The translations under genes were made by a program, and so were the position numbers. The notes under the pieces were generated by a model that was not told the origin of the DNA, did not search any database, and saw only the letters and a list, made by a program, of their open reading frames with translations. 64,000 nucleotides of DNA from Loktanella sp. (GTDB lineage Bacteria > Pseudomonadota > Alphaproteobacteria > Rhodobacterales > Rhodobacteraceae), in contig JAIBDT010000001.1 in the NCBI GenBank assembly GCA_024686085.1, positions 1 through 64,000 of the forward strand, read 5' to 3'. Below are positions 53,915-63,196 of the stretch, in pieces (positions within the stretch are counted from its first letter, which is position 1; every line of letters begins with the position of its first letter).

Positions 53915-55666
53915 TTAGACCAAGGCTTGTCCCGATCCAGTGATCGCGCCCTCAGTAGAGGCGTCGCCCATAAGCATTTCATTGTGCGGTTTTCCTGACG
54001 GGATCATCGGATAACAGTTCTCATGCTTTTCGACCAAGCAATCGAATACCACCGGGCCATCGTGATTGATCATTTCCATGATCGCATCATCAAGGTCGGC
54101 AGGGTCGTCGCAACGGATGCCCTTGGCACCAAAGGCCTCGGCCAATTTCACGAAATCCGGCAGGCTCTCAGACCAAGAGGAGGAGTATCGCTCGCCGTGC
54201 AGCAATTGCTGCCACTGGCGGACCATTCCCAAACGCTCGTTATTCAAAATGAATTGCTTCACGGGTAGTTTGTATTGCGTCACTGTACCCATCTCTTGCA
54301 TGTTCATCAGCCACGACGCTTCGCCCGCGACATTGATCACAAGCGCGTCGCGGTGTGCCATTTGGACGCCGACAGAGGCGGGAAAACCGTATCCCATCGT
54401 GCCAAGCCCACCCGAGGTCATCCAGCGGTTAGGATCTTCAAAGCCCAGGTATTGTGCAGCCCACATCTGGTGTTGGCCAACTTCGGTGGTGATATAACGG
54501 TCGTGACCTTTGGTTAGGGCCTCCAGCCGTTGAAGTGCGTATTGCGGTTTGATGACCTTGCCGGTTTGTTCAAACTTCAAGCAATCCACTTTGCGCCACA
54601 AGTTAATCTGGTCCCACCATTTGGAAACACCCTCAGCGTTGGTTTTACGACCGCCGGACTTCCAGACTTTTAGCAGGTCTTCCAGAACATGGGCGACATC
54701 ACCAACGATGGGGATGTCTACGTGTACAACCTTGTTGATCGAGGAAACATCAATATCGATATGTGCTTTTTTGGAATTTGGGCTGAACTTGTCGAGCGTA
54801 CCAGTGATGCGGTCGTCAAAGCGCGCGCCGATGTTGATCATCAGGTCGCAGCCGTGCATCGCCATATTGGCTTCATATAGCCCGTGCATGCCCAACATAC
54901 CAAGCCAGTTGTCGCCTGACGCGGGGTAGGCCCCAAGGCCCATAAGCGTGGAGGTAATGGGAAAATTCGTTGCGGCCACCAGTTCGCGCAGTAGCTGAGA
55001 AGCTGCCGCGCCAGAGTTGATAACGCCACCACCCGTATAGAAGATCGGACGCTTCGCCTTTTCCATTGCTGCGGCCAGTTCGGTAATCGACGTGATGTCA
55101 CCCTTTACCTGCGGCTGATAGTAGGACTTGCGCGCTTTCTTTTCGGTGTATTTGCCCGTCGCAAACTGAACGTCTTTAGGGATGTCGATTAGAACCGGCC
55201 CTGGACGGCCAGAGGTGGCCACATGAAAAGCTTCGTGCAAAACACGCGCTAGATCATCGGTTTCTTTCACAAGCCAGTTATGTTTCGTGCAAGGGCGGGT
55301 GATGCCTACGGTATCGGCCTCTTGGAACGCATCAGAACCGATCATGAAAGTCGGTACCTGTCCCGTCAAAACGATAATCGGAATGCTGTCCATTAACGCA
55401 TCGGTCAAGCCTGTCACAGCGTTTGTCGCGCCGGGGCCAGAGGTCACAAGCGCCACGCCGGGCTTGCCTGTGGACCGCGCGTAACCTTCGGCTGCGTGAA
55501 CGGCTGCTTGTTCATGACGTACAAGGATGTGTTGAATATGGTTTTGCTGAAAAATTTCGTCATAGATGGGTAGGACAGCGCCGCCTGGATATCCAAAGAC
55601 GACGTCCACGCCTTGATCGATCAAAGCCTGTACTACCATTTTTGCGCCCGTCATGGGTTTTGACAT
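53915..55666 (-). CDS. ilvB: Acetolactate synthase large subunit
   Basis: 583 residues from ATG 55666 (AGGA upstream). TPP-dependent enzyme: VFGYPGGAVLPIYDEIFQ, HEQAAVHAAEGYARSTGKPGVALVTSGPGATN with the catalytic Glu, the FAD-binding central domain, and the C-terminal TPP region TSGGLGTMGYGFPASVGVQM. The Mg-binding turn reads AGEASWLMN, with Glu where most relatives have Asp. It makes acetolactate or acetohydroxybutyrate for valine, leucine and isoleucine. It is preceded by an attenuator. Confidence 0.96.
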   Translation of the reverse strand: MSKPMTGAKMVVQALIDQGVDVVFGYPGGAVLPIYDEIFQQNHIQHILVRHEQAAVHAAEGYARSTGKPGVALVTSGPGATNAVTGLTDALMDSIPIIVLTGQVPTFMIGSDAFQEADTVGITRPCTKHNWLVKETDDLARVLHEAFHVATSGRPGPVLIDIPKDVQFATGKYTEKKARKSYYQPQVKGDITSITELAAAMEKAKRPIFYTGGGVINSGAAASQLLRELVAATNFPITSTLMGLGAYPASGDNWLGMLGMHGLYEANMAMHGCDLMINIGARFDDRITGTLDKFSPNSKKAHIDIDVSSINKVVHVDIPIVGDVAHVLEDLLKVWKSGGRKTNAEGVSKWWDQINLWRKVDCLKFEQTGKVIKPQYALQRLEALTKGHDRYITTEVGQHQMWAAQYLGFEDPNRWMTSGGLGTMGYGFPASVGVQMAHRDALVINVAGEASWLMNMQEMGTVTQYKLPVKQFILNNERLGMVRQWQQLLHGERYSSSWSESLPDFVKLAEAFGAKGIRCDDPADLDDAIMEMINHDGPVVFDCLVEKHENCYPMIPSGKPHNEMLMGDASTEGAITGSGQALV

Positions 55667-55705
55667 ATTCCTGCGTCCTTCTACGACATTCACTTCAATT
55701 CACAT

Positions 55706-55737
55706 AAAAAAGCCCCCGAGTTATCGGAGGCGCATGG
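55706..55737 (-). terminator. ilvB attenuator (terminator plus overlapping antiterminator arm)
   Basis: On the transcript GCCTCCGA - GTTA-complement loop - TCGGGGGC (one G-U pair) is followed by six U: an intrinsic terminator 39 bases before the ilvB start. Its 5' arm overlaps CCATGCGC (55730-55737). That sequence can instead pair with GCGCATGG within the leader peptide codons (55765-55772), forming an antiterminator. Confidence 0.82.
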
Positions 55738-55756
55738 AAACCATATGGCTATACCG

Positions 55757-55804
55757 TTACCGGCCCATGCGCGTCTTTATCACTAGTACGACGACGTTGA
55801 TCAT
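55757..55804 (-). CDS. ilvBH leader peptide (15 residues, attenuation)
   Basis: Too short for the ORF track. ATG at 55804, preceded by AAGGAGCCACCAAG, encodes MINVVVLVIKTRMGR. Seven of residues 2-9 are Ile, Val or Leu, the end products of the pathway. It lies just upstream of an attenuator hairpin. Ribosome stalling at these codons under branched-chain amino acid shortage would favour the antiterminator and allow ilvBH transcription, the same logic as the E. coli ivbL leader. Confidence 0.88.
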   Translation of the reverse strand: MINVVVLVIKTRMGR

Positions 55805-55934
55805 CTTGGTGGCTCCTTCGTGTTTGGAGACTTTAGGTAATGGCAAAGAGGGGGTCAACACTTCCTATGGAGAAAATTTCGCAAAATGACTATTTTTCGC
55901 AACTTTCTTACGGCACATTGTGTCGCACCCTTAT

Positions 55935-56855
55935 TTATAGGGATGCGCCAATCGCGATGTAGCCGATGTAGCATGTGATCATGCCCATACCGACGAGCCG
56001 CGAAAGTGTTCCTTTGAAATAGATCAAACCGATTGTGGCAAGTGTCACGGCGATCATGACTGGAACGTCAAAGTATTGGAAACGTGCGGCAACAGGAATG
56101 GGAATAACCAATCCGGTGATTCCAAGTATTGCGAGGATATTAAAAATATTTGACCCGATCACGTTTCCAAGTGCAATCTCGCGCTGACCTTTGATGGCAG
56201 CGGCGACGGTTGTGGCGAGTTCTGGCAGTGATGTGCCGATGGCCACGATGGACAGGCCGATCATAGCCTCTGAGACGCCAAGCTGACGTGCGATGATGGT
56301 CGCACTTTCCACAAGGAAGTTTGCGCCGACCATGACGGCGATCAGCCCCGCGATGGTGAAGCCCGTGGCATGCACGAGATTGACATCTGAGGGCAGGGGC
56401 TCTGCCGGGGCGTTGCGCATGGCTCGAAAGCTGACACCAAGATAGACGATAAGCCCAGTGACAAGAGCCATGCCTTCAACCCGACCGATATAGCCAGATA
56501 CGATGATGACCGGCATGGCGAGGGTCGCACCCAGCATCCAGACTAAATCGCGGCGCATAATCATGAAATCTGCGATAGGGGGCGCAATAACACTAGCAAG
56601 GCCAAGGATCATCAGGATGTTTGCAGTGTTAGAGCCCACAACGTTACCGATAGAGATGCCCGGCAGGCCGTCAAAGGCGGCTTGTAGTGAGACCAGCAGT
56701 TCAGGGGTGGATGTGCCAAAGCCCACGATCGTGAGCCCGATGATCAGGGGAGGCACGTTAAAGTGGGACGCTATTTGGCTTGCGCCGCGCACGAGCCAGT
56801 CGCCACCGAGGAAAAGCCCAATGAGGCCGCCCGCGAGCATCATGTAGGTCAGCAT
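55935..56855 (-). CDS. Calcium/sodium antiporter (CaCA family, YrbG-like)
   Basis: 306 residues from ATG 56855 (GAGGA ten bases upstream). About ten membrane helices in two repeats, each with the alpha-repeat: GFGTSTPELLVSLQAAFDGLPGISIGNVVGSNTANILMILG and SIVAIGTSLPELATTVAAAIKGQREIALGNVIGSNIFNILAILG. These G-T-S-x-P-E motifs bind the exchanged cations. An inner-membrane cation antiporter; specificity for calcium is by family. Confidence 0.93.
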   Translation of the reverse strand: MLTYMMLAGGLIGLFLGGDWLVRGASQIASHFNVPPLIIGLTIVGFGTSTPELLVSLQAAFDGLPGISIGNVVGSNTANILMILGLASVIAPPIADFMIMRRDLVWMLGATLAMPVIIVSGYIGRVEGMALVTGLIVYLGVSFRAMRNAPAEPLPSDVNLVHATGFTIAGLIAVMVGANFLVESATIIARQLGVSEAMIGLSIVAIGTSLPELATTVAAAIKGQREIALGNVIGSNIFNILAILGITGLVIPIPVAARFQYFDVPVMIAVTLATIGLIYFKGTLSRLVGMGMITCYIGYIAIGASL

Positions 56856-57007
56856 TGTTATCACATCCTCGTGAGTGTTTGAGGAGAGATGTGGTGGCGG
56901 GTCGTCACTTGTAAGGGGACGGCGGGTTTATATTTTTTAGAGTTATTCGGAAACCTTTTGCGCAGAAACGTGGTAGGGACTGTGTAGCCCCAACCGGAGG
57001 ATATTTT

Positions 57008-57451
57008 ATGACCTATTCGCGCTTTTTTTCAATGATCGCAACCTCAACAGTTGTGATGTATGCGCTTATGTATCTCAATACCTATCAGATCGATCATGTC
57101 TTCTTTAGCCAGACCCGCGCTTGGATGGCCGTCTACATGGGTGCCGTCATGGCGTTTGTCATGATGGGATACATGTGGGCGATGTATCAAGGCTTGCGTA
57201 TAAAGCAGGGGATCGTTGCGGGTAGTCTGTTGGTGTTTGGGATCTCGCTGTATTTGGTACGTAGTCAAGATACCGTGGATGATGTTTCATGGATGAAGGC
57301 CATGATCCCACATCATTCAATTGCCATTTTAACGAGTTCGCGGGCCAATATTAACGATCCGCGTGTGCGGCAATTGACGGAAGATATAATCTCGGCGCAA
57401 AAGCGTGAGATTGAGGAGATGAAGGCGTTGATCTCCGATCTTGAAAGGTAG
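57008..57451 (+). CDS. DUF305-related membrane protein
   Basis: 147 residues with three membrane segments (MIATSTVVMYALMYLNTY; AWMAVYMGAVMAFVMMGYMWAMYQ; GIVAGSLLVFGISLYLV), then a DUF305-type segment (WMKAMIPHHSIAILTSSRANINDPRVRQLTEDIISAQKREIEEMKAL). The MxPHH motif is typical of DUF305 metal-binding proteins found with copper handling. CGGAGGATATTTT lies before the ATG. It has no partner gene nearby. Confidence 0.82.
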   Translation: MTYSRFFSMIATSTVVMYALMYLNTYQIDHVFFSQTRAWMAVYMGAVMAFVMMGYMWAMYQGLRIKQGIVAGSLLVFGISLYLVRSQDTVDDVSWMKAMIPHHSIAILTSSRANINDPRVRQLTEDIISAQKREIEEMKALISDLER

Positions 57452-57453
57452 TT

Positions 57454-57481
57454 CGCGCCGCCTTTCAAAAAAAGCGGCGCG
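57454..57481. terminator. Terminator between the DUF305 gene and yghU
   Basis: 8-bp stem CGCGCCGC / GCGGCGCG enclosing a CTTTCAAAAAAA loop, between convergent genes. Confidence 0.65.
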
Positions 57482-57497
57482 GGCCCTGAAAGATACA

Positions 57498-58343
57498 TTA
57501 GCCTTTGAGGGCTGTGTCGATGTCAGTAGCGCGATGACGTTCGGCGAGTTGTGGTTCGCCTTCGCCCCAAGATTTGTTCACGATTGCACCGCGTTGGTAG
57601 GCGCGGCGTGATGACACGTCGTCCATCCAGCGAATAATGTTGGTGTATTCGTGCACAGCAAGGAAATCGCCCGCGCCAGGGTAGCCCTTGTCTTGGATCG
57701 CACGGCCATACCATGGCGCTGTGGCGATATCGGCGATGGAGTAGTCGTCGCCGCCAAGGTATTTGCTTTCGCCCAAACGGCGATTGAGCACGTCAAGCTG
57801 GCGCTTTGCCTCCATGGTGAAGCGGTTGATCGGGTATTCGAACTTTTCTGGCGCATAGGCAAAGAAGTGACCAAAGCCGCCGCCAAGATAGGGCGCGGAG
57901 CCTTGAAGCCAGAACAGCCAGTTCAAGGTTTCGGTGCGCGCTGGGCCGGATGCGGGCAGGAATGCGCCGTATTTCTCGGCCAGATACATCAGGATCGCGC
58001 CAGATTCGAACACGCGGGAGCCAGTGTCATGGTCCATCAGGGCAGGAATCTTGGAATTCGGGTTCACGTCGACAAAGCCAGAGCCGAACTGATCGCCATC
58101 TTGGATTTTGATCAGCCAAGCGTCATATTCCGCAGCATGGCCCGCGGCGAGCAATTCTTCTAGCATGACGGTCACTTTAACACCGTTTGGGGTCGCGAGT
58201 GAGTAGAGCTGGAGGGGATGTTCACCGACGGGCAGGTCTTTGTCATGGGTCGCACCAGCAATTGGGCGGTTCAACTTTGCCCACTCTCCCCCGTTTTCAG
58301 CGTCCCATGTCCAGACTTTCGGTGGGGTGTATGTTTCAGTCAT
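57498..58343 (-). CDS. yghU: Glutathione S-transferase YghU (disulfide-bond oxidoreductase)
   Basis: 281 residues from ATG 58343 (AAGGATG upstream; the track's 348-residue start adds unrelated N-terminal sequence). YghU-type: a long N-terminal extension (PPKVWTWDAENGGEWAKLNRPIAGATHDKDLPVGEHPLQLYSLATPNGVKVTVMLEELL), SKIPALMDHD, RVFESGAILMYLAEKYG, and the C-terminal helical domain. Members reduce disulfides using glutathione in the cytoplasm. Confidence 0.93.
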   Translation of the reverse strand: MTETYTPPKVWTWDAENGGEWAKLNRPIAGATHDKDLPVGEHPLQLYSLATPNGVKVTVMLEELLAAGHAAEYDAWLIKIQDGDQFGSGFVDVNPNSKIPALMDHDTGSRVFESGAILMYLAEKYGAFLPASGPARTETLNWLFWLQGSAPYLGGGFGHFFAYAPEKFEYPINRFTMEAKRQLDVLNRRLGESKYLGGDDYSIADIATAPWYGRAIQDKGYPGAGDFLAVHEYTNIIRWMDDVSSRRAYQRGAIVNKSWGEGEPQLAERHRATDIDTALKG

Positions 58344-58647
58344 TGGGGCATCCTTGCGTATATGATATTGCTCCAAACTAGTAGCTTTGTGCGGTTGTTC
58401 AAGCTGGGTAGGGGTAAAAGAATCGGTTCTTTTTTTGCGCCTAATTTTCGGGCGATATGGGGAATTTAGTATGTTAGCGCATGACAACTGTTCAAATTGG
58501 TAAAATAAAACGACAAAAATCGTAAATTGAGCGCGTTGTTCCACTTCCCGATTGGGGATTGTGTCGCTAATCTCCCCCTACGCGAAATGATCGACCCATG
58601 GTTTGGCAGTGCCAAAACTTGGGGGAACACCAACGGGAGGAAACTTA
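58344..58647. other. 304-bp AT-rich intergenic region ahead of the TRAP operon
   Basis: Contains the divergent promoters of yghU and the TRAP genes. AT-rich between about 58440 and 58530. No gene, clear operator or hairpin is seen. A GGGAGG ribosome-binding site for dctP closes it. Confidence 0.45.
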
Positions 58648-59730
58648 ATGGATCGTCGTTCTTTTCTAACGAAGTCAGCACTTGGCGGGACCGCAGTAGC
58701 GGCAAGCGCTTTGGCTGCACCTGCTTACGCGCAGGGTAAGCGCACTTTGACAATGGTAACATCTGTACCAGACGGCTTTGCTGTTTTTGATGATGCTGCC
58801 GTTAAGTTCATCGACATGGTCAACGCCATGATGGACGGCGAAGTTACCATCGAGAAAAAGGCTGCAGGCCAGTTGGTTGGCGCGTTTGAAGTATTTGATG
58901 CGGTGTCTTCGGGCCAAGCGGATATGTACCACTCTGCAGACTACTACTTTGGCGGTCAGCACCCAGGCTATTACTTCTTCACTGCTGTGCCTTTCGGCGC
59001 AACTGGCGGCGAAATGATCAGCTGGTACCAGCATGGCGGTGGCAAAGAGTTGCACGACGAACTGGGTCAAATCTTTGGTTTGAAGTCCTTTATCGCGGGT
59101 AACACAGGTCACCAACCGGGTGGTTGGTTCAACAAAGAGATCAAATCCGCAGCTGACCTTCAGGGCCTGAAGTTCCGTATGCCAGGTTTGGGCGGCAAAG
59201 CGCTGGGCCTCACTGGTGCGTCTGTTCAGAACGTACCTGGCGGCGAAATCTATCAGGCGCTTGCGTCGGGTGCGATTGACGGCGCCGAGTGGATCGGTCC
59301 ATTCGCAGATGAGCGTCTTGGCCTGCAGGAAGTTTGTGAATTCTATTACACAGGCGGCATGCACGAGCCGGGTTCTGCTTTGACTGCAGCGATGAACCGT
59401 GATGTTTGGGACGAAATGACACCGTCCCAGCAGCAAATCATCGAAACAGCAGCAATGGCGACACACCACTGGAGCTTGGCACAATCCAACGCAAACAACG
59501 GCATCGCGCTTGAGCGTTTGAAAGCACAGGGCACGAAAGTCATGCAGTTCCCTGACGATGTTTGGGATGCGTTTGCTAAAGCGTCTAAAGAAGCTTTGGA
59601 CGAGAACATGGGTGACGAACTGTATGCACGGATCCGTGCAAGCCAAGAAGCATCTGTGAAAGCCACTTACGGCTGGACCAGCATTTCTGATGGTGAGTAC
59701 ACAAGCCAGCGCGCCCGCGCGCAGGGTTAA
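58648..59730 (+). CDS. TRAP transporter substrate-binding protein (DctP family, TakP-like)
   Basis: 360 residues from ATG 58648 (GGGAGG upstream). A twin-arginine-type signal (MDRRSFLTKSALGGTAVAASALAAPAYA), then a DctP domain with ADMYHSADYYFGGQHPGYYFFTAVPFGATGGEM, LKFRMPGLGGKALGLTGASVQNVPGGEIYQALASGAIDGAEWIGPFADERLG. The conserved Arg in FRMPG would bind a carboxylate. The pattern resembles 2-oxoacid (TakP-type) binders, but the ligand is not proven. First of three TRAP genes. Confidence 0.93.
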   Translation: MDRRSFLTKSALGGTAVAASALAAPAYAQGKRTLTMVTSVPDGFAVFDDAAVKFIDMVNAMMDGEVTIEKKAAGQLVGAFEVFDAVSSGQADMYHSADYYFGGQHPGYYFFTAVPFGATGGEMISWYQHGGGKELHDELGQIFGLKSFIAGNTGHQPGGWFNKEIKSAADLQGLKFRMPGLGGKALGLTGASVQNVPGGEIYQALASGAIDGAEWIGPFADERLGLQEVCEFYYTGGMHEPGSALTAAMNRDVWDEMTPSQQQIIETAAMATHHWSLAQSNANNGIALERLKAQGTKVMQFPDDVWDAFAKASKEALDENMGDELYARIRASQEASVKATYGWTSISDGEYTSQRARAQG

Positions 59731-59840
59731 TTTGACATGAGGTTTCGGCTTTAAGTTGCTGAAACCGTAAATAAAAGTGGGGCCCCACATAGTTGGGGCC
59801 TCACGATATACGAGAAAACCAAATATTTGGGGGGATGACC

Positions 59841-60803
59841 ATGGGTTTGGTCGAAGCATGGGGCGGCAACGCTTTTGGATGGTTTTTTGCGAATCTGATT
59901 GAAGCGCCATACAACCTTTTCTACGCATTACTACACCCAAGCGCATGGTTGGCATGGGTGCCACACATGCAGCTGAATGGTCGCATCGAAGACACTGCAG
60001 TGGCGGAATCCTTGATCCGTTTCATGTATTACGGCGCCTCGTGGGAGCTGTTCTTCGTCCTCTTTTTCTTGTTCCTCGTCGTTACTGTCGTCGGCCTGTT
60101 GAACAACCTCGTTATGTGGTCTTGCGTCCGCGGGTTAGAAGCGATGGCCAACTGGATCGGTCGCGTGGCAGCATGGTTCGGCCTGATTATGGTTCTCCAG
60201 CAAATCTTGATCATCTTCATGCAGCGGGTTTTCGCGGTTGCAGAAATTTCGCTTGGATTTGGCATGACTTTTACCAAAGACGTTAGTTGGTGGTCTGAAG
60301 AGCTGAAGCTTTATAACGCGATGATCGTTTGTTTGTGTGTCACCTACACCTTTGTCCAGGGCGGACATGTACGGGTCGATTTGGTGTATTCGGTCGTCAG
60401 CTACCGCACGAAACGTATCATCGACATGTTTGGTAGCATGATCTTCATGGTGCCTGCGGCGCTGGTCACTTACTTTTACGGTTGGTTCTTCTTGTGGCGC
60501 ACATTAGTAACGCCGCCGTTCTCTGCGTCCGACACTTTTAAAGACCTTGATAAGCTACTGATCAAAGCCCGCGCATTGCGTTGGAATGTCGAGACGATTG
60601 GTTTTTCACCAAACGGCTTTAACGGCTACTTCCTTTTCAAGGTATTACTGGTCGTCTTCACATTGCTGGTGATTCTGCAGGCCATTGCATTCTTTTACCG
60701 CTCGTTCTTGGAGCTCAAAGAAGGCCCTGCCAGCGAGGGTCGCTATTTAGATAAAGACGTGTTGGGCGATCCCATCGCCGAGCAAGCAGCTCAGATACAC
60801 TAA
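59841..60803 (+). CDS. TRAP transporter small permease subunit (DctQ type), enlarged
   Basis: 320 residues from ATG 59841 (TTTGGGGGG upstream), about twice the usual DctQ length. After an N-terminal amphipathic region (FGWFFANLIEAPYNLFYALLHPSAWLAWVPH), membrane helices include ELFFVLFFLFLVVTVVGLLNNLVMW, ANWIGRVAAWFGLIMVLQQILIIFMQRVF and IIDMFGSMIFMVPAALVTYFYGWFFLW, plus a final helix. The DctQ core is in the middle part (QGGHVRVDLVY). It follows dctP after 110 bp and precedes dctM. Confidence 0.88.
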   Translation: MGLVEAWGGNAFGWFFANLIEAPYNLFYALLHPSAWLAWVPHMQLNGRIEDTAVAESLIRFMYYGASWELFFVLFFLFLVVTVVGLLNNLVMWSCVRGLEAMANWIGRVAAWFGLIMVLQQILIIFMQRVFAVAEISLGFGMTFTKDVSWWSEELKLYNAMIVCLCVTYTFVQGGHVRVDLVYSVVSYRTKRIIDMFGSMIFMVPAALVTYFYGWFFLWRTLVTPPFSASDTFKDLDKLLIKARALRWNVETIGFSPNGFNGYFLFKVLLVVFTLLVILQAIAFFYRSFLELKEGPASEGRYLDKDVLGDPIAEQAAQIH

Positions 60804-60821
60804 GACAGGACGGGTAAACTT

Positions 60822-63176
60822 ATGCTTTTCGGATTAGATGGCGTCGAAATCGGCCTGATCATTGTGTTCCTGACGCTTTTTGCGGGAATTCTATCGGGCT
60901 TTCCTGTCGCGTTTGCGATTTCTGGTTCTGCGGTTATCACCTTTGCGGTGATTGCAGCTTTGGACAGTAATGGCTTACTGACACACATGGCAGTCGATAC
61001 GGACTCGGCTGAATATGCTGCGTTAATTGCGGAAGGGGTAAGGGCGGATGTGATTTCGCTGTTCAGATACCCTGATTTGCCACGCGAAGCCCAAGCGCTG
61101 TTCCCGCAGGGCTGGGAATACGCGATGGACCGCAACGTCGGTTTCTTGGTCAATCGCATGAACGAACGGGTTTTGGCGGGCCAGTCGATTGAAACGCTAT
61201 TGGCTGTGTTGATGTTTGTCATGATGGGGATCGTCTTGGAACGGTCGCGCATCGCGGACGAATTGCTGACAACGATGGCCAAGGTATTTGGCCCGTTGCC
61301 GGGTGGTCTGGCTGTGTCGATCGTTATCGTGGGCGCGTTCTTGGCAGCCTCAACAGGTATCGTGGGCGCGACTGTTGTGACCATGGGGCTGTTGGCGCTG
61401 CCAACGATGTTGAAAAACGGCTACTCGCCTGAGCTATCGACAGGTGTTATTGCAGCTTCTGGGACCTTGGGACAGATCATTCCGCCATCAATCGTGATTG
61501 TTCTATTGGGCACTTTGGCTGGCGACTTGTATTCCGCTGCACAAGAAGATCGTGCGCAATTGGCAGGTTGCTCGGACGCTTTGACATATCTGGGCGAGCC
61601 AGCCGTTGTTTCGGTCGGCACTTTGTTTCAAGCCGCCTTGCTTCCCGGCATTCTTTTGGCATTCCTATACGCCGCTTATGCGTTCGTTTATGCGCTGTTT
61701 AACCCTTCCAAAGCACCGCCCGTTCGTATGGGTCACACTGGCAATGCCGAGGTGATCCCTGTGCGCGAGGGCTTGTTCTGGATGCTGGGTGTGCCAGTTG
61801 TGTTGCTTGGCTTGTTTATTGGTCTGGGCCAAGTGGGCGTCGTGGGAAGCCAGTCCATCATCGTAGATAGCTTTACCGACACAGGGGAGGCTGCATCATT
61901 ACGAACGCGTGTCAGCGAAGAATGTGCGATTTCGATGCAAGAGCTTCACGGCCAAGAAAAGTGGGACCAAGCGGTCGCAGAGCAACAGGCGATCAATGAC
62001 GCAGGTGGCGTCGAGCAGGGCCGCGCCCTGAGCGATGACGAGCAGGCGACACTTGTCCTTGAAAAGATTGCTGATGCTCCGAAGCTTGGCACGGGTCTGG
62101 GCATCATGGCGCTGTTGCTGGGCATGATGTTCGCCTTGGCACGTGGTGTCGCCCCGAGTGCGGATCATACGCCGTTGATTGTTGGGATCATGGGAATCTT
62201 AATGATGCTGGCGGTGGACGCGCTGTTTGTCAGTGCGGTTACAACCCCCGGTACGACCTTTATGCTGATCCTGATCCCGTTGTTGGTTATTGGGTATGGC
62301 GCACGCAAAGCGGTGACAATGCTGGGGCGCAACGAGATTTTGCGCGTCGTATTCCCGCCGCTGGTCCTGATCGTCGCCGTTCTTGGGTCAATTATGGGAG
62401 GGGTCACCAACCCAACGCCTGCCGCTGCTTTGGGTGCAGGTGGTGCGATTTTGCTGGCAACATACCGCAAGCTGAAAGACGAGCGCCGTTCTGGCAAAAT
62501 GGTGGTCTATACGGCCCTGTCGATTGCCGTGATGCTGATCGTTGGTATCAACTTTGACATGCGCATGGGCCAAGAGAACGTCCTGATGGAAAACCGCATC
62601 GCGTTCCTCGTTGCGTTGGGTTGTTTCTTATTCGCAATGTTTGGTCTGTTGTGGTCATGCTGGACCTTGTTCTTGGGCGGTGTTCTGTCGCCGGTAGTCC
62701 GTGAAACGGCGAAAGTCACATCAATGGTCTTCACCATTTTGATCGGGTCTCAATTGTTGAACCTTGTACTTATATCATTTGGTGGCGAGCATTACATCCA
62801 GCAGTTCCTGCGTTCTTTCGATAACGAATGGACCGTCTTCTTGTTGGTCATGCTTGTGCTGTTTATCTTGGGTTTTGTTTTGGACTTCCTCGAGATCATC
62901 TACATCGTGATCCCGATTGTCGGCCCTGTGATTTATGGCGGGACGTTTGATCCAAAGTGGGTCACTATCATGATCGCCGTAAACTTACAGACATCATTCT
63001 TGACCCCGCCATTTGGCTTTGCTCTGTTCTACCTACGTGGTGTCGCCCCAAAGGAAATCACCACGGGTCAGATTTATCGGGGCGTTTTGCCGTTCATTGG
63101 AATTCAGGTTGCTGGCTTATTGCTGCTTGCCCTTGTTCCAGGCTTTGTGACAATCCTGCCGAATTTGTTGAACTAA
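60822..63176 (+). CDS. TRAP transporter large permease subunit (DctM type), enlarged
   Basis: 784 residues, against the usual 430 or so. DctM motifs: LTLFAGILSGFPVAFAISGSAV at the start, FLAASTGIVGATVVTMGLLALPTMLKNGYSPELSTGVIAASGTLGQIIPPSIVIVLLG in the first half, and EIIYIVIPIVGPVIYGGTFDPKWVTIMIAVNLQTSFLTPPFGFALFYLRG near the end. Two soluble insertions (about residues 50-120 and 345-425) and extra helices between the halves account for the size. It carries out substrate/Na+ symport with DctQ. Confidence 0.92.
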   Translation: MLFGLDGVEIGLIIVFLTLFAGILSGFPVAFAISGSAVITFAVIAALDSNGLLTHMAVDTDSAEYAALIAEGVRADVISLFRYPDLPREAQALFPQGWEYAMDRNVGFLVNRMNERVLAGQSIETLLAVLMFVMMGIVLERSRIADELLTTMAKVFGPLPGGLAVSIVIVGAFLAASTGIVGATVVTMGLLALPTMLKNGYSPELSTGVIAASGTLGQIIPPSIVIVLLGTLAGDLYSAAQEDRAQLAGCSDALTYLGEPAVVSVGTLFQAALLPGILLAFLYAAYAFVYALFNPSKAPPVRMGHTGNAEVIPVREGLFWMLGVPVVLLGLFIGLGQVGVVGSQSIIVDSFTDTGEAASLRTRVSEECAISMQELHGQEKWDQAVAEQQAINDAGGVEQGRALSDDEQATLVLEKIADAPKLGTGLGIMALLLGMMFALARGVAPSADHTPLIVGIMGILMMLAVDALFVSAVTTPGTTFMLILIPLLVIGYGARKAVTMLGRNEILRVVFPPLVLIVAVLGSIMGGVTNPTPAAALGAGGAILLATYRKLKDERRSGKMVVYTALSIAVMLIVGINFDMRMGQENVLMENRIAFLVALGCFLFAMFGLLWSCWTLFLGGVLSPVVRETAKVTSMVFTILIGSQLLNLVLISFGGEHYIQQFLRSFDNEWTVFLLVMLVLFILGFVLDFLEIIYIVIPIVGPVIYGGTFDPKWVTIMIAVNLQTSFLTPPFGFALFYLRGVAPKEITTGQIYRGVLPFIGIQVAGLLLLALVPGFVTILPNLLN

Positions 63177-63196
63177 GGCGAAGGCAACTTATTGAA

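Noticed and set aside
58675-59964. 429-residue minus-strand ORF opposite dctP
   Set aside because: It is a shadow of the dctP codon pattern, rich in Cys, His and Arg, with no family resemblance.
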